From JBBTSQ01 sp038078755 (GTDB taxonomy: Bacteria > Patescibacteriota > Minisyncoccia > Phycocordibacterales > JBAYGS01): a stretch of DNA of 16,228 bases. Under the pieces are notes generated by a model. The model was not told the origin of the DNA and did not search any database. It saw only the letters and a program-made list of their open reading frames with translations. The stretch is taken from assembly GCA_038078755.1 (NCBI GenBank), contig JBBTSQ010000002.1:1-16228 (forward strand), read 5' to 3'. A program made the translations under genes and the position numbers. Of the stretch, positions 6,276 through 12,851 are shown piece by piece (position 1 is the first letter of the stretch; each line of letters opens with the position of its first letter).

Positions 6276-6396
6276 GGGGAGACGGAGGGATTCGCCCGCG
6301 ACTAAAACTTTTTCGTCAAAAAGTTTTGTCTGGGCACCGCCTCACCAAATTTTCTACTGAAAATTATGGGCTCCGGCGTTCGAATCCCTCCGTCTC
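6276..6396 (-). ncRNA. tRNA-tail unit B downstream of tRNA-Ser(GCU)
   Basis: The inverted copy GTTCGAATCCCTCCGTCTC (plus strand 6378-6396) and the direct copy GGAGACGGAGGGATTCG (6278-6294) match the 3' end of the adjacent GCU tRNA, not the ACU one. They give a 16-bp closing stem. The 94-base core (6293-6386) aligns end to end with unit A without gaps. A linker hairpin (about 6401-6440) has base stem ACGGC/GCCGT and an upper stem CCAAAAAGAA/TTCTTTTTGG. Unlike units A and C, the direct copy ends CCCCC instead of CCA. Confidence 0.6.
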
Positions 6397-6439
6397 TCGC
6401 CACGGCAAACCAAAAAGAACTTTTTTCTTTTTGGGCCGT

Positions 6440-6530
6440 TGGCGGAGACGGAGGGATTCGAACCCTCGAGGGCTTTAAAGGCCCTGCCTCTTTAGCAAAG
6501 AGGTATGTTAGACCACTCCACCACGTCTCC
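6440..6530 (-). tRNA. tRNA-Ser with anticodon GCU
   Basis: Class II tRNA on the minus strand. The acceptor is GGAGACG/CGTCTCC, and the anticodon stem CCTCT/AGAGG has loop TTGCTAA (anticodon GCT, reading AGC and AGU). A long variable arm follows (AGGGC/GCCCT), then the T-arm GAGGG/CCCTC with loop TTCGAAT, G73 and an encoded CCA. It is the first gene of the tRNA array and would suffice for both AGY codons. Confidence 0.95.
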
Positions 6531-6615
6531 ATGCTTCAATCTTTCTATCGAAAATACTCTAGCATAATTTACCCATTTTCGCATCACTCTACCTCGACAG
6601 TGTATTCAATTGACG

Positions 6616-6621
6616 TATACT
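6616..6621 (+). promoter_or_regulatory. -10 box TATACT for the Nudix gene, probably leaderless
   Basis: TATACT ends six bases before the ATG at 6628, so a normal start site would fall at or beside the A of the ATG. No Shine-Dalgarno site is visible. No good -35 was found. Confidence 0.45.
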
Positions 6622-6627
6622 TATGGT

Positions 6628-7116
6628 ATGCAAAAACTTCGTGATGTCACACTCGTCTTTTTAATCAAAAGAGAAAAAGGAATGATCTCTGACATATGCC
6701 TCGCAATGAAAAAGCGCGGATTTGGGGTGGGGCGATACAATGGAGTTGGGGGCAAGCTTGAGCCAAACGAAACTATAGAGTCTGGCGCAAAAAGAGAAGC
6801 GAAAGAAGAAATCGGTGTTGCGGTCGGGCATCTTTCAAAAATCGCAGAACTTTCTTTTTACTTTGCACACAATCCAGCATGGGATCAGCTTGTCCATGTC
6901 TATGTTGTCGATACCTGGGATGGCGAGCCAGCAGAATCAGAAGAGATGAATCCACAATGGTTTTCTGTTGCCGATATTCCGTTTGACAAGATGTGGCCGG
7001 ACGACCGTTTCTGGCTTACCGAAGTGCTTCTCGGCAGATTGGTAAAAGCCAAGTTTACCTTCGGTGAAGGAGATGTAATTTTGGATAAAAAGGTGGAGAT
7101 TGTGACTGGATTTTAG
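6628..7116 (+). CDS. MTH1-like Nudix hydrolase (8-oxo-dGTP diphosphatase)
   Basis: Hydrolyses oxidised purine nucleoside triphosphates to monophosphates so they are not built into DNA. With the ATG at 6628 the protein has 162 residues, close to human MTH1. The full Nudix box GX5EX7REUXEEXGU is at residues 42-64 (G42, E48, R56-E57, E60-E61, G63). Features specific to the MTH1 branch are GFGVGRYNGVGGK (31-43), with the base-contacting Asn38, and the MWPDD motif (122-126), whose two Asp residues bind the oxidised purine in MTH1. The C-terminal FGEGDVILD also matches that branch. A TTG at 6610 would add six residues but overlaps the -10 box. The 3' end overlaps the convergent comF by four bases. 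Its likely functional partner is the MutY-like gene at 3984-4814. Confidence 0.93.
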   Translation: MQKLRDVTLVFLIKREKGMISDICLAMKKRGFGVGRYNGVGGKLEPNETIESGAKREAKEEIGVAVGHLSKIAELSFYFAHNPAWDQLVHVYVVDTWDGEPAESEEMNPQWFSVADIPFDKMWPDDRFWLTEVLLGRLVKAKFTFGEGDVILDKKVEIVTGF

Positions 7117-7811
7117 TGCGCGACGGTAATCGCGTGGACTGATTTTGCGCCGGATTTGAGGAGGGTTTTGCGTGCTTCATGCAGAGTACTTCCGGTGGTG
7201 CAGACGTCGTCGAGGAGGAGAATGGATTTGCCGACAATCGCTTCTCTATGTGCTACGGAAAAACAGCCTTTCAAATTTTTCTCGCGTTCGGCGCGGTTTT
7301 TGGATTTGGTTTGGGACGGAGTGTCTTTGATTTTAATTAGTGCCGAAATATTGAGGGTAAAAAAGTTGTTGGTATCGAGCGCCACAAGCTCTTTTGCAAG
7401 GAGCTCGGTTTGATTAAAGCCGCGCTCGCGTAGACGAGCGCGGCCGATGGGGACAGGGATGAGCAAGGGCTTGTGTCCATCTGTGTGCGTACTGTGGAAA
7501 AGGGCGAGGTCAGAAAGTTCGCTGACGATTTCGTCGTACAAGACGTGCGCTAGCAGGCGCGCGATACGGCGATTGCCTCGGTATTTCAATTCCCAAACGG
7601 CCGTTCTCACCAGTGCGTCACTATAGCCTAACACCGCGTGTACCCACAGCTCCGTAATCGTGCCTTGTGGAGCTCGTGGGACCATTGCCAAAAAATCGCT
7701 CACCGTAAGACTCTCGAGTAGGGCAACATCGGGTAGTGTCGGAAAAATAATGTCGATTATTTTTCCGACACTATCTTTCACGATGTTGATAACTTTTTGT
7801 GTTGTTGACAT
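7113..7811 (-). CDS. comF: ComF-family phosphoribosyltransferase-like protein
   Basis: ComF/ComFC proteins are needed for DNA uptake in naturally competent bacteria and carry a type I phosphoribosyltransferase fold. The family hallmark LIPVPIGRARLRERGFNQ (about residues 117-134) and the PRPP loop SILLLDDVCTTGST (196-209) are both intact. The usual N-terminal zinc finger is missing: the first 60 residues contain no cysteine, so the DNA/zinc-binding part is reduced or replaced. At 232 residues the length is normal. It is divergent from pilM, with a 123-base shared control region. Placement beside type IV pilus genes fits a role in DNA uptake, which is inferred. The codons for the hallmark motif contain a 10-bp GC-rich hairpin (7419-7428 with 7435-7444). 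Confidence 0.92.
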   Translation of the reverse strand: MSTTQKVINIVKDSVGKIIDIIFPTLPDVALLESLTVSDFLAMVPRAPQGTITELWVHAVLGYSDALVRTAVWELKYRGNRRIARLLAHVLYDEIVSELSDLALFHSTHTDGHKPLLIPVPIGRARLRERGFNQTELLAKELVALDTNNFFTLNISALIKIKDTPSQTKSKNRAEREKNLKGCFSVAHREAIVGKSILLLDDVCTTGSTLHEARKTLLKSGAKSVHAITVAH

Positions 7812-7823
7812 TGAGTTGTCTTT

Positions 7824-7851
7824 TTAGAAATTAGAACTTAGGAATTAGGAA
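7824..7851. repeat. Heptanucleotide tract TTAGnAn x4 in the comF-pilM spacer
   Basis: TTAGAAA, TTAGAAC, TTAGGAA and TTAGGAA follow each other without gaps. Positions 7825-7846 are the exact reverse complement of 9206-9227 on the far side of pilM. Confidence 0.65.
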
Positions 7852-7901
7852 TTGTTTCCCGTTGTAAGTTGTGTGCATTACCATTACTTTTCACTCAATG
7901 A

Positions 7902-7907
7902 TATACT
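7902..7907 (+). promoter_or_regulatory. -10 box TATACT upstream of pilM
   Basis: TATACT with a weak -35 (TTACCA at 7878-7883, 18-base spacer). It predicts a short leader of about 20 bases before the pilM ATG, without a Shine-Dalgarno site. Confidence 0.45.
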
Positions 7908-7934
7908 AAACCACACGTATCGACTACGATTATT

Positions 7935-9053
7935 ATGTCTTTTTTCAGCAACATCACCGGCTTTTTTGATCAAGGGGGCAAAAGCGTTCTTGGTATTGAC
8001 GTGGGTTCATCGGCTATTAAAGTGGTACAGCTCAAGCAAAAAAATGGCCGTGCCATTCTCGAAACGTACGGCACGCTTTCTTTGGGTCCCTATGGTGGGG
8101 TTGAAATCGGTCGCGCCACCAATTTGCCTGCCGCCAAAATCAGCGAAGCGCTCAATGACTTGCTCAAAGAAGCAAAAACCACCACCCGTATGTGCGGTCT
8201 TTCTATTCCGGTATCATCAAGTCTGGTAACCTTTATCAAATTGCCGGCAGTCAATGAAAAACAACTCGCCCAAATGGTGCCAATCGAAGCGCGAAAATAC
8301 GTACCGGTGCCGATTTCCGAAGTGACCATCGACTGGCTCGTCATTCCAAAAGATGAGACCGGAGTGTCTGAAGGCGAGTCTGCGCCGGTGGCAACACGCG
8401 AGCCTTCAATGCTCGATGTTCTTCTGGTGGTTATCCACAATGATGCGTTGACCAAAAATCGGGACATCGCCACCGGCGCCACTCTCGAGGCGGGATTTTT
8501 TGAAATCGAAACATTCAGCACGGTCCGCGCGGTGCTTGATCAAGGCATCGCGCCGGTGGCGGTGCTCGACATCGGCGCCGCATCAAGCAAGCTCTATATT
8601 GTTGAGCGAGGAGTGCTCAAGAGTTCACATACCGTCTCTCGTGGTTCACAAGATATCACTCTGGCCATTTCCCGATCACTCGGAGTATCTGTTGATGATG
8701 CTGAAAAGATGAAGCGTGCCCAAGGACTGTCGCACAATCAGACCGAAAAAAGTATTGCTGATATTTGCACACTCACCCTCGATTATGTTTTTGATGATGT
8801 AAAAAAATCGATTATTAATTATGAACAACGATTTGGCCAGCCCGTCAGTCGTGTCGTGTTGTCGGGCGGGGGGAGCTTACTTTCCGGACTCAAAGAATAC
8901 GCTGAAACGAAATTGTCGCTTGATGTTGAATTGGCAAACTCATTTGGCAAAGTTGAGACGCCAGCTTTCTTGGCGGGTGTGCTGGCTACTTCAGGGCCAG
9001 AATTTGCCACTGCTATCGGTCTAGCCCTTCGAAAGTTGCAAGAAACGGCCTAG
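7935..9053 (+). CDS. pilM: Type IV pilus assembly protein PilM
   Basis: PilM is a cytoplasmic actin-like ATPase that binds the N-terminal tail of PilN and links the inner-membrane platform to the motor. The first nucleotide-binding motif GIDVGSSAIKVVQL starts at about residue 20. The second phosphate motif, VAVLDIGAASSKLYIVERG, is at about 208-226, and the adenosine motif VVLSGGGSLLSGL lies near 305-317. The IPVSSSLVTFIKLP segment and the pilus-type insertion domain are as expected for the family, and 372 residues is the normal length. It is the first gene of the pilus cluster but is separated from pilN by a 383-base spacer containing its own promoter-like sites, so it may be transcribed apart from the rest. 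Confidence 0.95.
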   Translation: MSFFSNITGFFDQGGKSVLGIDVGSSAIKVVQLKQKNGRAILETYGTLSLGPYGGVEIGRATNLPAAKISEALNDLLKEAKTTTRMCGLSIPVSSSLVTFIKLPAVNEKQLAQMVPIEARKYVPVPISEVTIDWLVIPKDETGVSEGESAPVATREPSMLDVLLVVIHNDALTKNRDIATGATLEAGFFEIETFSTVRAVLDQGIAPVAVLDIGAASSKLYIVERGVLKSSHTVSRGSQDITLAISRSLGVSVDDAEKMKRAQGLSHNQTEKSIADICTLTLDYVFDDVKKSIINYEQRFGQPVSRVVLSGGGSLLSGLKEYAETKLSLDVELANSFGKVETPAFLAGVLATSGPEFATAIGLALRKLQETA

Positions 9054-9061
9054 GTTAGGCG

Positions 9062-9067
9062 TATAAT
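9062..9067 (+). promoter_or_regulatory. Exact TATAAT -10 box after pilM
   Basis: TATAAT begins nine bases after the pilM stop. The only -35 candidate (TTGCAA at 9036-9041) has a 20-base spacer, which is too long for a strong call. It would direct transcription into the structured segment at 9085-9157. Confidence 0.4.
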
Positions 9068-9073
9068 AGATAG

Positions 9074-9157
9074 TGTGGTGTAATAAAGGCTCAACTACGG
9101 CATCTCGTCTAAACGAGATTGAAGCACGGCCCAATAGAGCCTTTTTGGGCTATTTTT
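9074..9157 (+). ncRNA. Candidate small RNA or transcription attenuator between pilM and pilN
   Basis: AAAGGCTC (9085-9092) can pair with GAGCCTTT (9137-9144), enclosing a perfect 7-bp hairpin (9102-9108 with 9113-9119, loop CTAA). A competing terminator pairs GCCCAA (9129-9134) with TTGGGC (9145-9150) and is followed by TATTTTT. The GAGCCTTT strand sits in the loop of that terminator, so the two folds are mutually exclusive. I do not recognise a known riboswitch class. Confidence 0.4.
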
Positions 9158-9205
9158 GTCAAGGGTATCTCGGCTGGAAGAGGGGCAGGCTAGCAGGAGA
9201 AGAAA

Positions 9206-9233
9206 AATTCCTAAGTTCTAATTTCTAACTAAA
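9206..9233. repeat. Heptanucleotide tract, inverted partner of 7824-7851
   Basis: AATTCCT, AAGTTCT, AATTTCT and AACTAAA. The first 22 bases (9206-9227) are the exact reverse complement of 7825-7846, so pilM is flanked by an inverted repeat. The nearby bases 9234-9317 hold small GC-rich hairpins (GCGCGAAGCGCGC) and nothing coding that I can support. Confidence 0.65.
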
Positions 9234-9317
9234 GCCAGACGGGTCGGCGCGAAGCGCGCGGGAGTGTCTGTATCCACACGACGTTCGGTTCGAAGTCGAA
9301 TCAAGAAGTGCAATCAT

Positions 9318-9352
9318 CTTTTATACTTCATACTTTTTACTTTATACCTCTT
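9318..9352. repeat. Heptanucleotide tract ACTTnnT
   Basis: ACTTCAT (9325), ACTTTTT (9332), ACTTTAT (9339) and ACCTCTT (9346) are in strict 7-base phase, preceded by TTTTAT. This is a different unit from the other tracts in the window but has the same period. Confidence 0.5.
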
Positions 9353-9387
9353 ATTCACTTGGGGATAGCGGTGGACGCAAACCATTG

Positions 9388-9393
9388 TATACT
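9388..9393 (+). promoter_or_regulatory. -10 box TATACT upstream of pilN
   Basis: TATACT lies 43 bases before the pilN ATG, with no convincing -35. It is the probable start of the pilN-pilO-pilP-pilB transcript. The leader contains GCGGTGGACGCAAACC-like sequence just upstream, which I do not treat as a riboswitch. Confidence 0.35.
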
Positions 9394-9436
9394 ATAGAGA
9401 GTTTCGTGGATCATCCGCGATGTACCAATTTTATTT

Positions 9437-10066
9437 ATGGATACTGGTCTTCAATCATCGTTTATACCAAAACGTCCGATCACACCGACCGTGGCAAATA
9501 CCAAGGTCACGGTAAGTTTTTTTACTATCATTGCCTTGGTGTTATTTTTTGTAGCGTTGGCGGGATCAATCGGTGTCTTTTTCTACGAACGATACCTCAC
9601 TCAAAATATCGCTTCCGCTGATGCCGATTTGGTGCGCGCTCAAGGTGCATTTGATCCCAATGCGATCAAGACCATGATCCGACTTGATTCGCGATTGACC
9701 TCGGCAAAGAGTCTACTCACCTCGCATATTGCGCTGTCACCTCTGTTTGATATTTTAGGCAAATCAACATTGAAACGCAGTGTCCGTTTCAAGACGCTCG
9801 ATGTCTCTGTTGGCGACGGCAAGGTGTCGCTCGTTATGAAAGGCCAAGCGACCGGATTTACCGCCATTGCCCTCCAGTCAGATTCGTTCGGCAAGGATAA
9901 GCGTCTACAAAGTCCTCTGCTTTCTGATTTGGCGCTCGATCAGACCGGCGCGGTATCCTTTACCTTTACCGCAACCATTGATCCATCGACGCTCGCCTAC
10001 AAAATGGTGCAAATGAATGAGCCGAAGACCCAATCAGACACCGCCTCGTCGGTAACCACTCCATAA
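9437..10066 (+). CDS. pilN: PilN-like type IV pilus assembly protein
   Basis: PilN is a bitopic inner-membrane protein that binds PilM through a short cytoplasmic tail and pairs with PilO outside the membrane. The 209-residue product has a 25-residue cytoplasmic start, one strong membrane helix (about 26-50, FFTIIALVLFFVALAGSIG), a helical stretch (about 52-95), then an alpha/beta domain with alternating strands (VSLVMKGQATGF). This is the expected PilN layout. Sequence conservation in this family is low, so the call rests on topology and position between pilM and pilO. pilO begins three bases after its stop, indicating one transcript. Confidence 0.85.
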   Translation: MDTGLQSSFIPKRPITPTVANTKVTVSFFTIIALVLFFVALAGSIGVFFYERYLTQNIASADADLVRAQGAFDPNAIKTMIRLDSRLTSAKSLLTSHIALSPLFDILGKSTLKRSVRFKTLDVSVGDGKVSLVMKGQATGFTAIALQSDSFGKDKRLQSPLLSDLALDQTGAVSFTFTATIDPSTLAYKMVQMNEPKTQSDTASSVTTP

Positions 10067-10069
10067 ATT

Positions 10070-10621
10070 ATGAGAAACATTATTCCATTTATGCTTATTG
10101 TGATGGCGCTCGGTGCGTTTTTTGGCTACATCAATCCGCGCTACGAAGCGATCAAAGAATTAGAAAGTCAGAAAGCTTCTCGAGATCAAACGCTGGCAAA
10201 ATCCCGCGAACTCCAGACACTCAGAGATGATTTACTGAAGCGGCTCAACACCTTTCCCACTCGAGATTTGAATCGGCTTGAGAAAATGCTTCCGGACAAT
10301 ATCGACAATGTGCGATTGATTATTGATATTTCAGCCTTAGCGGCAAAACGAGGGGTGGTGGTGAAAAATGTAAAAAATATCTCCGCCGCGACGATTGCTG
10401 ATCAGACGAAAAACGAATCATCGAGCGACAAAAACAATAAATATGGATCGGTTGTACTCGATATGACCGTGACCGCAAGCTACGACAACTTCATCGCCTT
10501 TTTGAAAGATTTGGAAAAGAGCCTTCGATTGGTCGATGTGGTGTCTCTCACCTTTACGGCGCCGGAGAGTAGTCCGACCTATGATTTCACCATCGGCCTT
10601 AAGACCTATTGGTTAAAATAA
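10070..10621 (+). CDS. pilO: PilO-like type IV pilus assembly protein
   Basis: PilO forms a heterodimer with PilN in the alignment complex. The 183-residue product has an N-terminal membrane helix (about 3-20), then a coiled coil (about 25-65, rich in Glu, Lys and Leu). The C-terminal part is ferredoxin-like, with the characteristic ASYDNFIAFLKDLEKSLRLV segment found in PilO/GspM-like proteins. Its three-base spacing after pilN and five-base gap to the next gene point to co-transcription. Identification is by topology, this segment and gene order. Confidence 0.87.
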   Translation: MRNIIPFMLIVMALGAFFGYINPRYEAIKELESQKASRDQTLAKSRELQTLRDDLLKRLNTFPTRDLNRLEKMLPDNIDNVRLIIDISALAAKRGVVVKNVKNISAATIADQTKNESSSDKNNKYGSVVLDMTVTASYDNFIAFLKDLEKSLRLVDVVSLTFTAPESSPTYDFTIGLKTYWLK

Positions 10622-10626
10622 TTAGT

Positions 10627-11064
10627 ATGAGTTCACTTTTTCAAAACAAAGCAAATGTCATCACGGCGATTTTGATCGGTGTTGTGTTGGTCGGTGGCGG
10701 ATTCTTTTTGATCCGTTCGCGACAATCAGCTGACCGTCCATCAAGTTTTATTTCGCCTGATACCCAGAGCGCGCCGATCGCCTTTGGCGTCGTGACCCCG
10801 ATCAGCAACGCCCCTGCAAGCAATACATTAATTTCAGTATTGTCGGGTTTGCGTACCATTTCTCTCGACGGATCGCTCTTTAAAGATCCAGTTTTTTTGA
10901 GCCTTCAAGATTTCGGTATTCCGCTTCAAGAAGAGCAGGTCGGCCGATACAATCCATTCTTACCGATTGGTAATGATGCGAGTGCGGTAAGTAGTATCAG
11001 CCAGCCTGATGTTTCAAAAAATAGCTCTCCCGCCAGTGCTGCGCCCACATCAACCAACCGATAA
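10627..11064 (+). CDS. PilP-like membrane-anchored pilus accessory protein
   Basis: This 145-residue product (ATG at 10627; a TTG at 10609 would overlap pilO) has one membrane helix (about 11-29) and a long linker rich in Ser, Pro and Ala. A short conserved-looking block, LQDFGIPLQEEQVGRYNPF, lies near its C-terminus, and the tail is disordered. True PilP is a lipoprotein contacting the secretin. Here there is no lipobox, and a secretin is not expected in a monoderm cell. The slot between pilO and pilB and the RYNPF motif suggest a functional analogue in the PilMNO platform. I would not assign the symbol pilP on this evidence. Confidence 0.7.
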   Translation: MSSLFQNKANVITAILIGVVLVGGGFFLIRSRQSADRPSSFISPDTQSAPIAFGVVTPISNAPASNTLISVLSGLRTISLDGSLFKDPVFLSLQDFGIPLQEEQVGRYNPFLPIGNDASAVSSISQPDVSKNSSPASAAPTSTNR

Positions 11065-11069
11065 TTATT

Positions 11070-12797
11070 ATGGGTATACTCGATATTCTCGCCAACAAAG
11101 ATTTCATCAAACGAACCGACATCGCCTCTATTAAAGAAGAGGCTCGTTTGTCTGGAGAAAGTATTGAGCGTATTTTGATCAAGCGAGGTGTCTCGATGGA
11201 AGAAGTGTTGCTGGCGAAAGGCGAATTATTTAATTTGCCAGTACGGACACTGTCTGACACCCCGATTTCTTTTAAGATTCTTGAATTTATTCCCGAAGAG
11301 TCTGCCACCCACTACAAATTCGTACCACTCGATTTGAAAGACGGTGTGCTCGAGGTGGGTATTGTGGAGCCCGACGATATTGACGCTCGGGATGCGCTCA
11401 ACTTTATTTCCGCAAAGATCGGATTGCCGTTCACTATATTTTTAATTTCGGAAGATGATTTTAAGACGGCGCTTCAATCGTACAAAGGACTGTCGGGGGA
11501 GGTGACTCGCGCGCTCACCGAGCTTGAGACGGAGTTTTCTGGCGATGATCTGCAGAATGTGTTGAGTCAGCGAGTCGATGCATCAACCAAGTCTCAAGGT
11601 AATACCCGTATTATCGAAGATGCGCCGGTGACTAAAATTGTGGCGACGATTTTGCGCTATGCCACCGAAGGTAATGCGTCTGATATTCACATTGAGCCAA
11701 TGGCGGATAAAGTGCGAGTCCGATTTCGTGTCGATGGAGTGCTCAATACCAGTCTGGTGTTGCCCCTCAAAGTACACAGCGCAGTGGTCGCTCGCATCAA
11801 GATCTTGTGTCAGACGATGAAGCTCGATGAAAAACGAAAACCACAAGATGGCGGTTTTTGGGCGAAGATTGAGGGACATAAAATTGATTTTCGTGTTTCA
11901 ACTTTCCCATCGTATTATGGTGAAAAAGTGGTGATGCGTATTTTGGATCAAGAGCGGGGTACTCGCAAGATCGAAGAGATGGGCATGACAAACGAACATG
12001 TTGCTATGTTGCTTGCCGCGATCAAACGACCATACGGACTGATCTTGCTTTCGGGACCAACAGGTTCTGGAAAGACGACCACCCTCTACGGATTGCTTGA
12101 GAAAATCAATGATGAGGGTAAAAACATTATGAGTCTCGAGGATCCGATCGAATATACGATTAGTGGAGTCAACCAGTCGCAAGTCAGACCGGAAATCGGC
12201 TACACCTTTGCATCAGGTCTCCGTACCAGCTTGCGTCAAGACCCCGACATTATTATGGTCGGCGAGATTCGAGACAAAGAGACTGCGCAACTCGCGATTC
12301 AGGCGGCCCTCACGGGGCATCTTGTGCTTTCGACTATCCACACCAACAGCGCCGCGGGTATTGTGCCGCGCTTGCTTGATATGGGGGTTGATCCATACCT
12401 GATCCCGCCTACCTTGGTGCTGGGAATGGCACAGCGTTTGGTCAGTGCTTTGTGTCCAAATTCGGGCAAGCCGGTGCCGGTTGAGGGTAGTCTCAAGTTA
12501 ATGCTTGAAAAGCAGTTTGCTGATTTGCCCGAATCAACACGCAAGGCGATTCCGGTGGGAAATACGGTGTATGAAATTTCGCCGACCGCGGATTGTCCTA
12601 ATGGTACACGTGGCCGAGTAGCGGTGGTGGAGATGTTTGGTATGGATAAAGATATTGAACAGGTCATTTTAAAGAATCCGGTTGAATCAGAAATTATTAA
12701 GGTCCTACGAACTAAGGGGATGCATACCATGAAAGAAGACGCGATCTTTAAAGCTTTTAAACGAGTGGTGCCGATTTCTGAAGTCAATGCACTGTAG
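11070..12797 (+). CDS. pilB: Type IV pilus extension ATPase PilB (GspE family)
   Basis: PilB is the hexameric motor that drives pilin polymerisation. The 575 residues comprise an N-terminal MshEN-like domain (about 1-135), a linker and the GspE ATPase core. Walker A GPTGSGKTT is at 329-337, the Asp box around LEDPIEYT (356-363), Walker B IIMVGEIRD at 394-402, and the His box GHLVLSTIHTN at 416-426. The zinc-binding tetracysteine common in this family is reduced: only Cys462 (ALCPNSG) and Cys509 (ADCPNG) remain, one from each CxxC pair, so zinc is unlikely to be held in the usual way. The gene starts five bases after its upstream neighbour. The response regulator follows after a 54-base gap with its own -10 box. 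Confidence 0.96.
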   Translation: MGILDILANKDFIKRTDIASIKEEARLSGESIERILIKRGVSMEEVLLAKGELFNLPVRTLSDTPISFKILEFIPEESATHYKFVPLDLKDGVLEVGIVEPDDIDARDALNFISAKIGLPFTIFLISEDDFKTALQSYKGLSGEVTRALTELETEFSGDDLQNVLSQRVDASTKSQGNTRIIEDAPVTKIVATILRYATEGNASDIHIEPMADKVRVRFRVDGVLNTSLVLPLKVHSAVVARIKILCQTMKLDEKRKPQDGGFWAKIEGHKIDFRVSTFPSYYGEKVVMRILDQERGTRKIEEMGMTNEHVAMLLAAIKRPYGLILLSGPTGSGKTTTLYGLLEKINDEGKNIMSLEDPIEYTISGVNQSQVRPEIGYTFASGLRTSLRQDPDIIMVGEIRDKETAQLAIQAALTGHLVLSTIHTNSAAGIVPRLLDMGVDPYLIPPTLVLGMAQRLVSALCPNSGKPVPVEGSLKLMLEKQFADLPESTRKAIPVGNTVYEISPTADCPNGTRGRVAVVEMFGMDKDIEQVILKNPVESEIIKVLRTKGMHTMKEDAIFKAFKRVVPISEVNAL

Positions 12798-12837
12798 GTT
12801 TGTCCACTAGGCACCATTTGCCACACGGGGAGTGTGC

Positions 12838-12843
12838 TATACT
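12838..12843 (+). promoter_or_regulatory. -10 box TATACT for the response regulator, near-leaderless
   Basis: TATACT ends eight bases before the ATG at 12852. The best -35, TTGCCA at 12818-12823, has only a 14-base spacer. No Shine-Dalgarno site is present. Confidence 0.4.
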
Positions 12844-12851
12844 AGAACTAT

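Noticed and set aside
5796..6443. CRISPR array
   Set aside because: The repeated ends are imperfect, of mixed orientation, and match tRNA 3' ends; spacing and units are not those of a CRISPR.
6257..6644. Plus-strand frames with RRRRDSNPRG and GDGGIRTLEG
   Set aside because: These are antisense readings of tRNA-Ser(GCU) and unit B, not proteins.
7419..7444. 10-bp GC-rich hairpin inside comF
   Set aside because: It encodes the canonical GRARLRERGF motif of the family; the pairing follows from the codons.
9361..9390. GGTGGACGCAAACCATTG resembling part of a GEMM-I c-di-GMP riboswitch
   Set aside because: Only one short segment resembles the consensus; the tetraloop-receptor pair and the second helix are missing.
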